In this document: positions 53,418-62,277 of the stretch, piece after piece
Layout of the letters: each line of letters starts with the position of its first letter
Position numbering within the stretch: position 1 is the stretch's first letter
Assembly: GCF_900115845.1 (NCBI RefSeq)
Contig: NZ_FOXX01000011.1
Location: 62,001-126,000, forward strand
From: Priestia endophytica DSM 13796
GTDB lineage: Bacteria > Bacillota > Bacilli > Bacillales > Bacillaceae_H
Reading direction: 5' to 3'
Length of the DNA: 64,000 nt
Program-made: the position numbers and the translations under genes
The notes under the pieces: generated by a model
The model's input: only the letters and a program-made list of their open reading frames with translations
Told to the model about the DNA's origin: nothing
Databases searched by the model: none

Positions 53418-54188
53418 ATGGAAATTTTACACAAAATGCTTCATACCTATGCACAAGCTTTTGACTTGCATGCATGGGCTGAAGTATTAACAGATCCCGT
53501 TTCTTGGGGGTTAATTGGTACACTTGTTATTTTAGAAGGTTTGTTATCTGCAGATAATGCTCTTGTATTAGCAACAATGGTAAAGCCGTTGCCAGCAGAC
53601 AAGCAAAAAAAGGCATTAACTTACGGACTTTTTGGAGCCGTATTTTTTAGATTCTTATTCATTGGGCTAGGCATGTTCCTTATTAAATTCTGGTGGATTA
53701 AAGTGTTAGGTGCCGCCTATCTTGCTTGGCTTGTTATCTCGCATTTCTTCCTTAATGGAAATGATGAAGGTGGAGCAAAGAAACCAGGATTTTTAGTACG
53801 TGTATTTGGCGTTTTCTGGGGAACAGTTATCGCTGTTGAATTGATGGATCTTGCCTTTTCAGTAGATAGTATTTTAGCTGCCCTTGCAATTTCTGAGAAA
53901 GTTTGGGTTCTTTTATTAGGCGGAGTTCTTGGGATTATTATGATGCGTACTGTTGCCGGATTTTTCTTACGTCTAATGGATCGTATTCCAGAATTAGAAC
54001 ATACTGCTTTTATATTAATTGCCATTATTGCTTTAAAAATGTTCGCAAGCGTATTCCATTATGAATTGCCGCATACTGCATTCTTTATTATTGTTATTTT
54101 AGCATTTGTTATTACATTTATTATTCATAAGCGAAATCAGAAAAAGCATCACATGGAAGAAGTTGCTGCTTCAAAAGAGGACGAGTAA
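53418..54188 (+). CDS. yceF: TerC-family membrane protein, YceF-like
   Basis: A 256-residue membrane protein with seven to eight helices. The TerC motifs LEGLLSADNALVLATMV (near residue 40) and VELMDLAFSVDSILAA (near 140) carry the paired aspartates that bind metal in this family. The tail is charged and cytosolic (HKRNQKKHHMEEVAASKEDE). Relatives export manganese (MeeF/YceF in B. subtilis) and load secreted metalloenzymes. Ribosome site TAGGAGGA. A terminator follows. Confidence 0.85.
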   Translation: MEILHKMLHTYAQAFDLHAWAEVLTDPVSWGLIGTLVILEGLLSADNALVLATMVKPLPADKQKKALTYGLFGAVFFRFLFIGLGMFLIKFWWIKVLGAAYLAWLVISHFFLNGNDEGGAKKPGFLVRVFGVFWGTVIAVELMDLAFSVDSILAALAISEKVWVLLLGGVLGIIMMRTVAGFFLRLMDRIPELEHTAFILIAIIALKMFASVFHYELPHTAFFIIVILAFVITFIIHKRNQKKHHMEEVAASKEDE

Positions 54189-54194
54189 GTAATA

Positions 54195-54227
54195 AAAAAG
54201 AAGGAGTCTTTATGTCTCCTTCTTTTT
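54195..54227 (+). terminator. Terminator after yceF
   Basis: AAAAAGAAGGAG (54195-54206) pairs with CTCCTTCTTTTT (54216-54227), so the operon is split before yceG. Confidence 0.88.
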
Positions 54228-54324
54228 GTAACTCATGACTGAAGAAAGCGGTGTCTTTCAATGCATCTATTTAATCAAGCTACACTATACGATAGGTTTC
54301 TTATGATTTGGGAGGGACATCCAT

Positions 54325-54390
54325 ATGAATAAAAGCCAACTTTATTTTAGTAATAGAAAGAATGTTGTGATAGATGATAACACTAAATAA
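54325..54390 (+). CDS. 21-codon ORF overlapping the HTH gene
   Basis: A short frame starting MNKSQLYFSNRKN, with a good ribosome site (GGGAGGG) but no recognisable family. It runs 17 bases into the following HTH gene, whose own ATG has no clear ribosome site. This suggests translational coupling; an old frameshift that split one N-terminus in two is also possible. Confidence 0.35.
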   Translation: MNKSQLYFSNRKNVVIDDNTK

Positions 54391-54586
54391 AATTAATTTA
54401 AGCAGCAATCATATTTTAAGTTCAGCACAAGCTTGTGAAGAATGGGGAATTAACTCATCAACATTAAGGAAAAGGGTTCAAGATTTTCCGGTAGGAAGTA
54501 TTCGGAAATTTGGGAACTGCTATGCAGTGACTCGCTCTGGCATGGTTGCAGTTTTTGGTCACCCTAAAAACCCTAAAAACAAATGA
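54374..54586 (+). CDS. Small HTH DNA-binding protein inside the yce operon
   Basis: A 70-residue protein with a helix-turn-helix of excisionase/MerR-like type: LSSAQACEEWGINSSTLRKRVQDFPVGSIRKFGNCYAVTRSGMVAVFG. This pattern matches small helix-turn-helix proteins of Bacillus that act like SinR-less or excisionase-type DNA-binding domains. It lies between the yceF terminator and yceG, where B. subtilis has no gene as I recall. It may regulate yceGH; it may also be an inserted mobile remnant. Confidence 0.6.
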   Translation: MITLNKINLSSNHILSSAQACEEWGINSSTLRKRVQDFPVGSIRKFGNCYAVTRSGMVAVFGHPKNPKNK

Positions 54587-54607
54587 TAGCAGAAAGGAGG
54601 AGAAAGC

Positions 54608-56212
54608 ATGGTTGGGCAAAAAATGAATATTTCCCACTATCCATTCCAAACCGGTAGCTGGGGGGGGCAAATAGAGAAGCCGCTAAAAGAGAGACCTAGT
54701 TATAGTGAAGAAGAAGGTCTTGCATTTTCCACGATTGGCGCTCGCATTATTGGCATCACTCATGATGAAACAGAGTATTATATTAAGCTTTATGAGTTGG
54801 CTCAAAAACAGGATGTTCATATATTAAGTGAGGAGCTAGATAAAACTATTTCTCAAGAAAGGTTCCAAGCAATCCAGAAAATCCATATGGTTAACCAGAG
54901 AGAGAACGGATTATCCATTAACCGCTTTGTTGCTTTTTTAGAAGGTGAACAACTTATCCCCAAACATGAAAATCCGCTCTTTCATCGTCATATTCGTTTA
55001 TCCTTTATGGAAGTATTAAAACACTTTGATCAACACTATGGTTTCGCACATGAGGACTTCAGGCGCGTCTTTTTAGATTTAATGAAGTGGTCTTGGAATC
55101 ATCTTGATTCATGGTTAAAAACATATTCTATTCTTGAGAAACCACCTTGTATTGTATGGTATGGAGATATGAATAAAAGTCAGGTGTATTTTTTCTATTA
55201 TTTAGCTTTACTTGGCTTTGACATTATCATTTTCCATCCGGGCGGAGAAGATGATTTCTCGTTAATAGATGAGAAAGAGATATTTACAGATGTTGTGAAA
55301 CATCCAATTAACGGGGAAATCAAACCTTTTCCAACAGAAGAACCCGAGCGAAAGGGAACAGTTGCTTACAAAGCTTCACAAGAAATGCATCATACGATTC
55401 ATCATGAGGGTTCTTCCCTTTATAAACCTTGGCAATTTCGTGATTACGTGCCAACGGCTGTCACACTTAAAACAACGTATGATGAGACATTTATTCTAGC
55501 AAAAGAGAGAGCATTTATTCGGCCGAACTTTTCCGTTCAGAACGAACAAGTTCGTATTCCAAATTTATTTGCTAAAATTATGGGAGTATCGCATAGTGAA
55601 CGTGAATATTGGGATCGTGTTCAAACCCTAACAGAATATGAAGAAGCATCGCTTGTCCAATCGTTTCCGTTCACGACAGAAATTCAAGCAAACTATCAAT
55701 ATCACTATCAACACTGCCTAAACCGAGATGGTGAGCTTGACGAAGAGAAGATGAGAAGAAGCAACTGGTGGAAATATGAGCATTTGCCAGAAGGATTACA
55801 AAAAGGGATAGCAACGGCAATTGCTAATACATGCAAAACAACAAATTGGCTTACAAAACAAGGAGAAACAGAAGAAGAGGCTAAGCTTTATCTTTTTACT
55901 CAAATTACATCAATTCCAACGTTTGTATTAGAATTGATGCAGAAGTTTGATTATGCGCAAGAAATACCAAAGCTTGTCTTATATTGTAATGAAAAAAATG
56001 GCGTTCTTTCTCGTTCAGACGCAGCTCTTCTGCTTCTTTTAAATGAATTTGGCTTTGATCTTTTCCTTTATAATCCACAAGGTCATAATGATTTAGAGCT
56101 TTATCTTAATAGCGAATGCTTTGATACACACTGGCTAGATGAAATGGTGTTTGGGCAAGATTTTAAGCAACCTTCCATCTTTCGTAAAGTATTAAAATCT
56201 ATGAAAAAGTAG
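54608..56212 (+). CDS. yceG: YceG-like protein of the Ter stress system
   Basis: A 534-residue cytosolic protein of the YceG family associated with Ter systems. The two halves repeat one plan: CIVWYGDMNKSQVYFFYYLALLGFDIIIFHPGG (near 180) parallels LVLYCNEKNGVLSRSDAALLLLLNEFGFDLFLYNPQG (near 455), each ending in a G.DD/N.L motif, as in glycosyltransferase-like or phosphoribosyltransferase-like folds. Function is unknown; published analyses place it in a putative biosynthetic module. Ribosome site AAAGGAGGAG. Coupled to yceH by 14 bases. Confidence 0.8.
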   Translation: MVGQKMNISHYPFQTGSWGGQIEKPLKERPSYSEEEGLAFSTIGARIIGITHDETEYYIKLYELAQKQDVHILSEELDKTISQERFQAIQKIHMVNQRENGLSINRFVAFLEGEQLIPKHENPLFHRHIRLSFMEVLKHFDQHYGFAHEDFRRVFLDLMKWSWNHLDSWLKTYSILEKPPCIVWYGDMNKSQVYFFYYLALLGFDIIIFHPGGEDDFSLIDEKEIFTDVVKHPINGEIKPFPTEEPERKGTVAYKASQEMHHTIHHEGSSLYKPWQFRDYVPTAVTLKTTYDETFILAKERAFIRPNFSVQNEQVRIPNLFAKIMGVSHSEREYWDRVQTLTEYEEASLVQSFPFTTEIQANYQYHYQHCLNRDGELDEEKMRRSNWWKYEHLPEGLQKGIATAIANTCKTTNWLTKQGETEEEAKLYLFTQITSIPTFVLELMQKFDYAQEIPKLVLYCNEKNGVLSRSDAALLLLLNEFGFDLFLYNPQGHNDLELYLNSECFDTHWLDEMVFGQDFKQPSIFRKVLKSMKK

Positions 56213-56226
56213 AAAGGAAGATTATC

Positions 56227-57312
56227 ATGACAAATTCAAATACAGGATTAGTAACAACAGAGCCTGTTGATCAGTTAACAGAAGTCACAGCAGATGAAAC
56301 GAGGCTTGAGCTTCGTAAAGAACCAGAAGTGCAGCAACTTGCACAAAGTATTGATTACAGAAATCAAACGGCTTTATTAGAATTCGGGAAAGAGCCTGCT
56401 GTGCAGCTTTCTCAGTTTTCAGATCAAATCTTATCAATGATGCGAGCGTCTGAGATGAATGACTCAAGTACAATGCTAAAACAGCTTGGTAAATTAATGG
56501 ACAAATTCGATAAGAATGATTTTGAAGAAAAGAAAGGGTTTTTAGGCAAAATTTTTAAACGTGGCGAAAAGATGATTGATAAGATTTTTGCTAAATATCA
56601 AACACTTGGAAAAGAAATTGATAAAATTCATGGAGAGATTTCAGGCTACAAAGATAAGATGGTGCAAACAACAAATACGTTAGAAGATATGTACCAACAC
56701 AATATTGCATACTACTTAGATTTAGAAAAATATATTGTTGCTGGTGGACTTAAAGTGGATGAGCTTAAGTCAGAGGTCTCGGAGTTAGAGAAAAAAGCAG
56801 CAGGCGGAAACCAAATGGCATCAATGCAGCTTGATACATTAAATAACAGCATTCAAGCACTTGAGGAACGAATCTATGATTTAGAAATGGCACGTATCGT
56901 TGCTGTTCAAACAGCGCCACAAATTCGGATGCTTCAGCGGGGGAATACAAAGCTGATTGGTAAAGTGAACTCGGCCTTTATTACAACTATTCCAATCTTC
57001 AAAAATGGTATCATTCAAGCTGTGGCGGCAAAACGCCAAAAGCTTGTGGCGGATTCATTAAGTGAGCTTGATCGTCGTACAAATGAAATGATCTTAAAAA
57101 ATGCTCAAAATATTTCAACACAAAGTACGGAAATTGCTCGTATGTCTGGTCAGCCTAGCGTGAAAATTGAGACGCTTGAAGAATCTTGGAACATCATTAG
57201 GAAAGGGATGGAAGAGACGCAGGCGATTGAAGAGGAAAACAAACGTCTTCGTGAAGATGGTACAAAACGCGTTATGCAGCTTCAGGATAAGATGAAAAAC
57301 TATGGAAAGTAA
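56227..57312 (+). CDS. yceH: Toxic anion resistance protein TelA, YceH-like
   Basis: A 361-residue soluble helical protein of the TelA/YceH family. Typical segments: AQSIDYRNQTALLEFGKEPAVQLSQFSDQIL, GKIFKRGEKMIDKIFAKYQ and AVAAKRQKLVADSLSELDRRTNEMIL; long helices with heptad patterns fill 100-250 and 320-361. TelA proteins confer resistance to tellurite and some cell-wall antibiotics in Listeria and other Firmicutes. It ends the operon. Confidence 0.85.
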   Translation: MTNSNTGLVTTEPVDQLTEVTADETRLELRKEPEVQQLAQSIDYRNQTALLEFGKEPAVQLSQFSDQILSMMRASEMNDSSTMLKQLGKLMDKFDKNDFEEKKGFLGKIFKRGEKMIDKIFAKYQTLGKEIDKIHGEISGYKDKMVQTTNTLEDMYQHNIAYYLDLEKYIVAGGLKVDELKSEVSELEKKAAGGNQMASMQLDTLNNSIQALEERIYDLEMARIVAVQTAPQIRMLQRGNTKLIGKVNSAFITTIPIFKNGIIQAVAAKRQKLVADSLSELDRRTNEMILKNAQNISTQSTEIARMSGQPSVKIETLEESWNIIRKGMEETQAIEEENKRLREDGTKRVMQLQDKMKNYGK

Positions 57313-57318
57313 ATAAGA

Positions 57319-57354
57319 AGCCAGACCTTCCCTCTAGGAAGATCTGGCTTTTTT
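57319..57354 (+). terminator. Terminator of the yceGH transcript
   Basis: AGCCAGA (57319-57325) with TCTGGCT (57343-57349) and CTTCC (57327-57331) with GGAAG (57337-57341), then T6. The right part overlaps the stop of the small minus-strand gene. Confidence 0.8.
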
Positions 57355-57508
57355 ATATGCTTTCATCTTTGTTGTGTGAGGATGGCAAAGCATCTACTTT
57401 TTTAGATTGACTAGAGTCAACTAAAGAACGGAACAGAACGATAAAAATAGCTGTCACGGCAAAGAATAGGACAAGAATCCCAAGTGTAGCAAGCAGCATA
57501 TTTAGCAT
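57353..57508 (-). CDS. 51-residue single-TM protein, convergent with yceH
   Basis: Too short to appear in most gene calls: MLNMLLATLGILVLFFAVTA followed by IFIVLFRSLVDSS and a polar C-terminus (QSKKVDALPSSHNKDESI). One long membrane helix spans residues 3-27. A strong ribosome site (AGGAGG) lies seven bases before the ATG; an ATG two codons earlier is too close to it. Function unknown. It is convergent with the ter operon and divergent from nos. Confidence 0.6.
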   Translation of the reverse strand: MLNMLLATLGILVLFFAVTAIFIVLFRSLVDSSQSKKVDALPSSHNKDESI

Positions 57509-57723
57509 AAGCATTCCTCCTTTTTATAGATGTATGCACGTATCATGTTTTCTTTTCCTTAAAAAGTAAGCCACAAAACGTTTATCTTTTAAAAACAACT
57601 AATCGTCAATAAGAAAAGCGAGTATTATTTCTTTATTTACGTTCATGATTCTTTCAATTTTAGAGAATAATTTAATAAGAAAGAGATGTTAGAGTGTAAG
57701 GAGGAGAAAAGAGGAGGGGTTAC

Positions 57724-58812
57724 ATGACATCAGAAGAACTTATCCAACAGGCAAAAGAGTTTATTGAAATCTGTTATACAGAACTTCATAAAACAGAGGA
57801 AGAAAAAGAAGAGAGAATAACGGCAGTTGTCGAACAGATAGAGAGAAACGGCAGTTATCAACATACGTTTGAAGAGCTTGAACATGGTGCACGGATGGCT
57901 TGGCGGAATAGCAATCGCTGTATTGGGCGTTTGTTTTGGGCCTCGCTGACAGTTCGTGACAAGCGGCACGTAAGAAAAGAAGAAGAAGTATTAGATTCCC
58001 TTATAGAGCATATTGAATATGCGACAAACGGAGGGAAAGTTCGGCCTACAATTAGTATATTTAGAGAAGAGCAAGGGGAAGAAAAGGTTCAGATTTGGAA
58101 TCATCAGCTTATTCGCTATGCAGGCTATCAAACAGAATTTGGGCTGATTGGTGACTCCGCTTCTCTTTCGTTTACAAAAGTTTGTGAGAGACTAGGTTGG
58201 AAAGGAGAAAGAACAAATTTTGATCTTCTTCCTCTTGTTGTAAGCATTGGGGAACGAAAACCAGTTTGGAGAGAAATTCCGAAAACGGCTATTGTGGAAG
58301 TGATGATTGAACATCCTCGAATTCAACAGTTTAAGGATCTCAAAGTAAAATGGTATGGGGTGCCAATTGTATCTGATATGCAACTAGAAATTGGAGGGCT
58401 TTCCTACACAGCAGCACCTTTTAATGGATGGTATATGGGAACAGAAATTGGAGCAAGAAATTTGGCTGATACGGATCGGTATAATCTTTTGCCAAAAGTA
58501 GCTTCTATACTAGGGCTAGATACAAGTCGGAATGCAACACTTTGGAAAGATAGAGCTTTAATCGAACTTAATGAGGCTGTGTTGTTTTCTTTTAAAAAGC
58601 AGGGAGTGAGCATTGTTGATCATCATACGGCAGCAGAGCAGTTCCGACTTTTTGAAGAAAAAGAGCGAAAAGCAGGACGAGATGTAACAGGGAACTGGAC
58701 ATGGCTTATTCCTCCTTTATCGCCTGCTACAACCCATATTTTTCATAAACCTTATCAAAATAAAGTGCTAACGCCCAACTACTTCTATCAAACAAGACCA
58801 TATAAAGGATAG
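57724..58812 (+). CDS. nos: Bacterial nitric oxide synthase (oxygenase)
   Basis: A 362-residue haem oxygenase-domain NOS that makes nitric oxide from L-arginine using cellular reductases, since no reductase domain is attached. The haem thiolate is Cys66 in [10 protein letters not shown], the arginine-binding Glu lies in [15 protein letters not shown], and [20 protein letters not shown] forms the pterin site. Length is typical for Bacillus. In bacilli NO protects against oxidative stress and some antibiotics. Ribosome site AGGAGGGG. Stands alone. Confidence 0.93.
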   Translation: MTSEELIQQAKEFIEICYTELHKTEEEKEERITAVVEQIERNGSYQHTFEELEHGARMAWRNSNRCIGRLFWASLTVRDKRHVRKEEEVLDSLIEHIEYATNGGKVRPTISIFREEQGEEKVQIWNHQLIRYAGYQTEFGLIGDSASLSFTKVCERLGWKGERTNFDLLPLVVSIGERKPVWREIPKTAIVEVMIEHPRIQQFKDLKVKWYGVPIVSDMQLEIGGLSYTAAPFNGWYMGTEIGARNLADTDRYNLLPKVASILGLDTSRNATLWKDRALIELNEAVLFSFKKQGVSIVDHHTAAEQFRLFEEKERKAGRDVTGNWTWLIPPLSPATTHIFHKPYQNKVLTPNYFYQTRPYKG

Positions 58813-58818
58813 AAAACG

Positions 58819-59091
58819 TTAATAATGAATTTTAAAAGAAGAAAAGTTTGCAAGGTGGTTTTGCTCTGAGTAAGAAAGTTTGTCCACTCGTGAGAAAGGA
58901 GAGCCACCTTTTACTTTCTCTATAAAGTGTTTTATCCGATCTTCAGCACCTTCTACTTCAATCTCAACACTTCCATCGTCTGAATTTCTAACAAAACCAA
59001 CTAAATCAAATTCACCTGCTTGAAGAGCTGTGAAGTAGCGGAATCCAACCCCTTGTACTTTTCCTTGGACAATAATATGATAATGTTTCAT
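58819..59091 (-). CDS. Acylphosphatase
   Basis: A 90-residue acylphosphatase that hydrolyses acyl phosphates. Conserved residues are in VQGVGFRYF (catalytic Arg18) and GFVRNSDDGSVEIEVEG (catalytic Asn36). Length and fold are typical. It is convergent with nos, with only six bases between the stops, and no terminator was found in the gap. Ribosome site AGGAGG upstream of the ATG. Confidence 0.9.
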   Translation of the reverse strand: MKHYHIIVQGKVQGVGFRYFTALQAGEFDLVGFVRNSDDGSVEIEVEGAEDRIKHFIEKVKGGSPFSRVDKLSYSEQNHLANFSSFKIHY

Positions 59092-59256
59092 TTTATTAAC
59101 CTCCTTTTATTTGATATTAACAAATGCGAATTTATTAAACATTTGAAAAGGCAAGAGGCGTTTTTTAGAGAATGACCTGTGCTATACTTCAAATTATAGA
59201 AACAGTCACAAAAATTAAAATGGGTATAGAAGTTTTAGGGAAATAAGGAGGAACAA

Positions 59257-59946
59257 ATGACTCAAAATATTTTAATCATTGAAGATGAAGAAAAAATTGC
59301 TCGTGTAATTTCCTTAGAATTAGAATACGAAGGATATCAATCAGATATTGCTGCGAGCGGAAAAGAGGGGTTAGAGCTCTTTCAAAAAGGCAACTGGGAC
59401 CTTATTTTGCTTGATGTTATGCTACCAGAGTTAAATGGAATGGAAGTGCTGAGGAGGATTCGTTCTACGGATACGTATACTCCTGTTATATTAATTACAG
59501 CTCGTGACTCTGTTGTAGATAAAGTTAACGGACTTGATCAAGGAGCCAATGATTATATTACAAAACCTTTCCAAATTGAAGAACTGTTAGCAAGAATTCG
59601 CGCATGTCTCAGAACAAATGCAATATATCAAAAAGAAGAAGAGGAACAGCTTCAAGCAGGGGATTTAACGGTTAATGAGAAAACAAGAGATGTGATTAGA
59701 CGCGGGGAAGCGATTGAATTAACACCAAGAGAATTTGATTTGCTTGTCTATCTGCTTCGAAACAAGCAGCAAGTTTTAAACAGAGAGCAAATTCTCACAA
59801 ATGTGTGGGGATTTGACTACTATGGTGATACAAATGTTGTTGATGTATATGTGCGTTATTTAAGAAGAAAAGTAGACTACCCTTTTGATACACCGCTTAT
59901 CCATACGGTTAGAGGAGTAGGCTATACGCTAAAGGAGCAAGCTTAA
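59257..59946 (+). CDS. OmpR-family response regulator (YkoG-like)
   Basis: A 229-residue response regulator. Receiver domain with acidic pocket EDEEK, phospho-acceptor Asp53 (ILLDVMLPE), Thr in ITARD and Lys in TKPF; C-terminal winged helix with ELTPREFDLLVYLLRN and VDVYVRYLRRKVD. It overlaps the kinase gene by one base (TAATG). The four-gene group with two PepSY proteins recalls B. subtilis ykoGHIJ. A good extended -10 (TGCTATACT) lies at about 59172. Confidence 0.87.
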   Translation: MTQNILIIEDEEKIARVISLELEYEGYQSDIAASGKEGLELFQKGNWDLILLDVMLPELNGMEVLRRIRSTDTYTPVILITARDSVVDKVNGLDQGANDYITKPFQIEELLARIRACLRTNAIYQKEEEEQLQAGDLTVNEKTRDVIRRGEAIELTPREFDLLVYLLRNKQQVLNREQILTNVWGFDYYGDTNVVDVYVRYLRRKVDYPFDTPLIHTVRGVGYTLKEQA

Positions 59947-61325
59947 TGCCTATTAAGTATAAAATTTATATTTTTACAACAGTAACGCTGCTCTCGTTAC
60001 TGTTGCTTGCAAATAGTGCTGTTTATTTGCTGTTTAATAAAATGACAACAGACAGTGAACTAGAACGTCTTCAAACCCAAGCAAAAGACATGGTTGGTAC
60101 AATTCAACCTCAAGATAATCTTCAACAGCTATTAACAGCATACTTGCCCCCAAATGGAATGATACGCGTGATTGACGAAGACAATAAGCTTGTATCAAAT
60201 ACTCTAACAAAAGAAATTCATTTTCAGAAGCTACCTGTTACGTATCAGCATGGAGAAAAAGCATTTGTACGGGAATATAATGGAGAAAAGTTTGCTGTTG
60301 TATATCATCCCTTGATTTGGACAGATGGTTCAATTGTGAGTTTAGAGATTACAACAAGCTTAAAACAGATGAGTGAAAATTTAAGTGCTCTTCGCTTTGT
60401 TTTGATTGGGACGTCACTCTTAATTTTAATTCCAATTATTCTTGCGAGCCGGACCTTAGGAAATATTGTACTTTCACCTATCCAATCTCTTGTGCAAACG
60501 ATGGAGGAAATTCAAAAGAATGGACGATTTAAAAAACTTTCATTACCAAAATCTTCGCGTGATGAGTTATACATTATGGGGAAAACATTCAATAATATGA
60601 TGGACATTTTAAGGCGGAACTTTGAGAAACAGCAGCAGTTTGTTTCAGATGCTTCGCATGAATTAAAGACACCACTAACTGTTATTGAAAGCTATGCAAG
60701 CCTCCTAAAGAGATGGGGGACAAAAAAGCCTGAAGTCCTGGAAGAATCGATTGAAGCTATTCATTCTGAAGCTGTTAGAATGAAAGAGATGACAGAACAG
60801 ATGCTTATGCTTGCTCAAAGCAATGAACAAGGAGATCTTCAGGAAGAAGAAGTGGATGTTGTTCACCTTGTTACAGAACTTTCACAGCGCTTAGAGCATG
60901 CCTATAATAGGACAATTAAGGTTCATAAAGAGGAAGAGAATATGCCTATTGTAGGCGATTGCAATAAGCTCAAACAGCTTCTGATTATTTTACTTGATAA
61001 TGGCCTAAAGTATAGTGAGAAACACTTGGATGTGTCTCTTCACAAGAAGCCAAATGGCGTTACAGTTTCTGTTCAAGATTATGGAATTGGTATTCCGCAG
61101 GAAGATCAAGCATCTATTTTTGATCGTTTCTACAGAGTAGATAAAGCAAGAAACCGAAAAAGCGGTGGAACAGGTCTAGGTCTTGCTATTGCCAAAAACA
61201 TTGTAGAAGCTCATAAAGGAACGCTCACCTTTACGAGTGTGCCTGGAGAAGGGTCAACATTTACAATTGCCCTTCCATTTCATATAAATCAAGATACGCC
61301 CAAAAAAAGAGTAAAAAGGAAATAA
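59946..61325 (+). CDS. Sensor histidine kinase (YkoH-like)
   Basis: A 459-residue membrane sensor kinase. Two membrane helices (about 9-31 and 148-170) flank an extracytoplasmic sensor of about 115 residues; a HAMP region follows (VLSPIQSLVQTMEEIQ). The HisKA box is FVSDASHELKTPL with His238, then N box LLDNGLKYS, G1 DYGIGIP and G2 GGTGLGLAIAK. The stimulus is not known; PepSY proteins encoded next to it may act outside the membrane, as inhibitors or chaperones. Confidence 0.88.
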   Translation: MPIKYKIYIFTTVTLLSLLLLANSAVYLLFNKMTTDSELERLQTQAKDMVGTIQPQDNLQQLLTAYLPPNGMIRVIDEDNKLVSNTLTKEIHFQKLPVTYQHGEKAFVREYNGEKFAVVYHPLIWTDGSIVSLEITTSLKQMSENLSALRFVLIGTSLLILIPIILASRTLGNIVLSPIQSLVQTMEEIQKNGRFKKLSLPKSSRDELYIMGKTFNNMMDILRRNFEKQQQFVSDASHELKTPLTVIESYASLLKRWGTKKPEVLEESIEAIHSEAVRMKEMTEQMLMLAQSNEQGDLQEEEVDVVHLVTELSQRLEHAYNRTIKVHKEEENMPIVGDCNKLKQLLIILLDNGLKYSEKHLDVSLHKKPNGVTVSVQDYGIGIPQEDQASIFDRFYRVDKARNRKSGGTGLGLAIAKNIVEAHKGTLTFTSVPGEGSTFTIALPFHINQDTPKKRVKRK

Positions 61326-61417
61326 AATCCTTGCAGTATTTCAATCATTTATAGTTCTTTCTTACTGTTTTCTCATTTTGTTTTGCTATAGTTTTTGATA
61401 AGAAGGGAGGAACAGAT

Positions 61418-62134
61418 ATGAGAAAAAGTCTGATTGTTCTTCTTAGTTTACTCCTTATTGTCATTTTAGGATTTGGTACTTATCGTACGATTGCATCAAA
61501 AGATGAAAAATATTATAGTCAGCATGATGTAAGAGGTCTTATTACCGAAAAATATAGAGGTAAAATCCAAAGTGTCGAACATATTGGTGAAAGCTATGTT
61601 GCTCAATTTCAAAACGAATCAGGAATTTATAAAGCTATTATTAATAGTGAAGATGGAGAAGTAACAGATCTTGTTCAAATTAAAAGTAGCGGGAAAACAT
61701 CGTTAACTGAAACAGAGATTAAAGATATTGCTTTGAAACAAGCGACAGGCGATATTTCAAATATTAAACTTCACGAGGATAAAAAGAATCCTTATTATGA
61801 TATTGAAGTAACAGGAAAAGAAAAAAAAGTGCAAATGAAAATTGCTAAAATGGACGGAGAACTTTTATCTAAGGAAGAGTATAAGCTTGAAACTAACGAA
61901 ACAGAACAAGAAGGAAAAGATAGTGAAAAGTCTTCAATTATTAATAAAAAGAAAGCAGAGGAAATTGCTCTTACAAAGTTTAAGGGAAAAGTGAAAGAAA
62001 CAGATTTAGGAGAAGAAGATGGTCTTTTACAATATGAAATTGAGATTGAAGACAGCAGCGGGCAAGAAGCTGAAGTTTACATTAATGCTTATACTGGCAC
62101 AATTATTCGTTTTGAACTTGATAAAGATGACTAA
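61418..62134 (+). CDS. Membrane-anchored PepSY-domain protein
   Basis: A 238-residue protein with an N-terminal membrane anchor (RKSLIVLLSLLLIVILGFGTY) and three extracellular PepSY-like units. The last (residues 170-235: INKKKAEEIALTKFKGKVKETDLGEEDGLLQYEIEIED...VYINAYTGTII) is canonical. A low-complexity Glu/Lys linker precedes it. Follows the kinase gene by about 90 bases. PepSY domains are thought to inhibit proteases or bind ligands outside the cell. Ribosome site GGGAGG. Confidence 0.75.
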   Translation: MRKSLIVLLSLLLIVILGFGTYRTIASKDEKYYSQHDVRGLITEKYRGKIQSVEHIGESYVAQFQNESGIYKAIINSEDGEVTDLVQIKSSGKTSLTETEIKDIALKQATGDISNIKLHEDKKNPYYDIEVTGKEKKVQMKIAKMDGELLSKEEYKLETNETEQEGKDSEKSSIINKKKAEEIALTKFKGKVKETDLGEEDGLLQYEIEIEDSSGQEAEVYINAYTGTIIRFELDKDD

Positions 62135-62166
62135 GAAACCTTGTACACACTGTGCAAGGTTTTTCT
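62135..62166 (+). terminator. Terminator after the first PepSY gene
   Basis: AAACCTTG (62136-62143) pairs with CAAGGTTT (62155-62162), followed by TTCTTTC. Confidence 0.7.
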
Positions 62167-62186
62167 TTCATCATGGAAATTAAATA

Positions 62187-62233
62187 GTTTTCTCATACGT
62201 TTATCATTTTCTTTTCCTTTTCTTATCATTTTC
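62187..62233 (+). promoter_or_regulatory. Phased direct repeats before the second PepSY gene
   Basis: The motif TTCTCAT/TTATCAT occurs with its CAT at 62194, 62205 and 62227, in steps of 11 and 22 bases; TTATCATTTTC occurs twice exactly (62201-62211, 62223-62233). GTTTTCTCAT (62187-62196) recurs at 61367-61376 before the first PepSY gene. Helix-phased repeats are what an OmpR-type regulator binds. Confidence 0.5.
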
Positions 62234-62277
62234 CGTGGGTAATATAAAAGTAAGAAAACGATAGGAGGATGAAAGTT

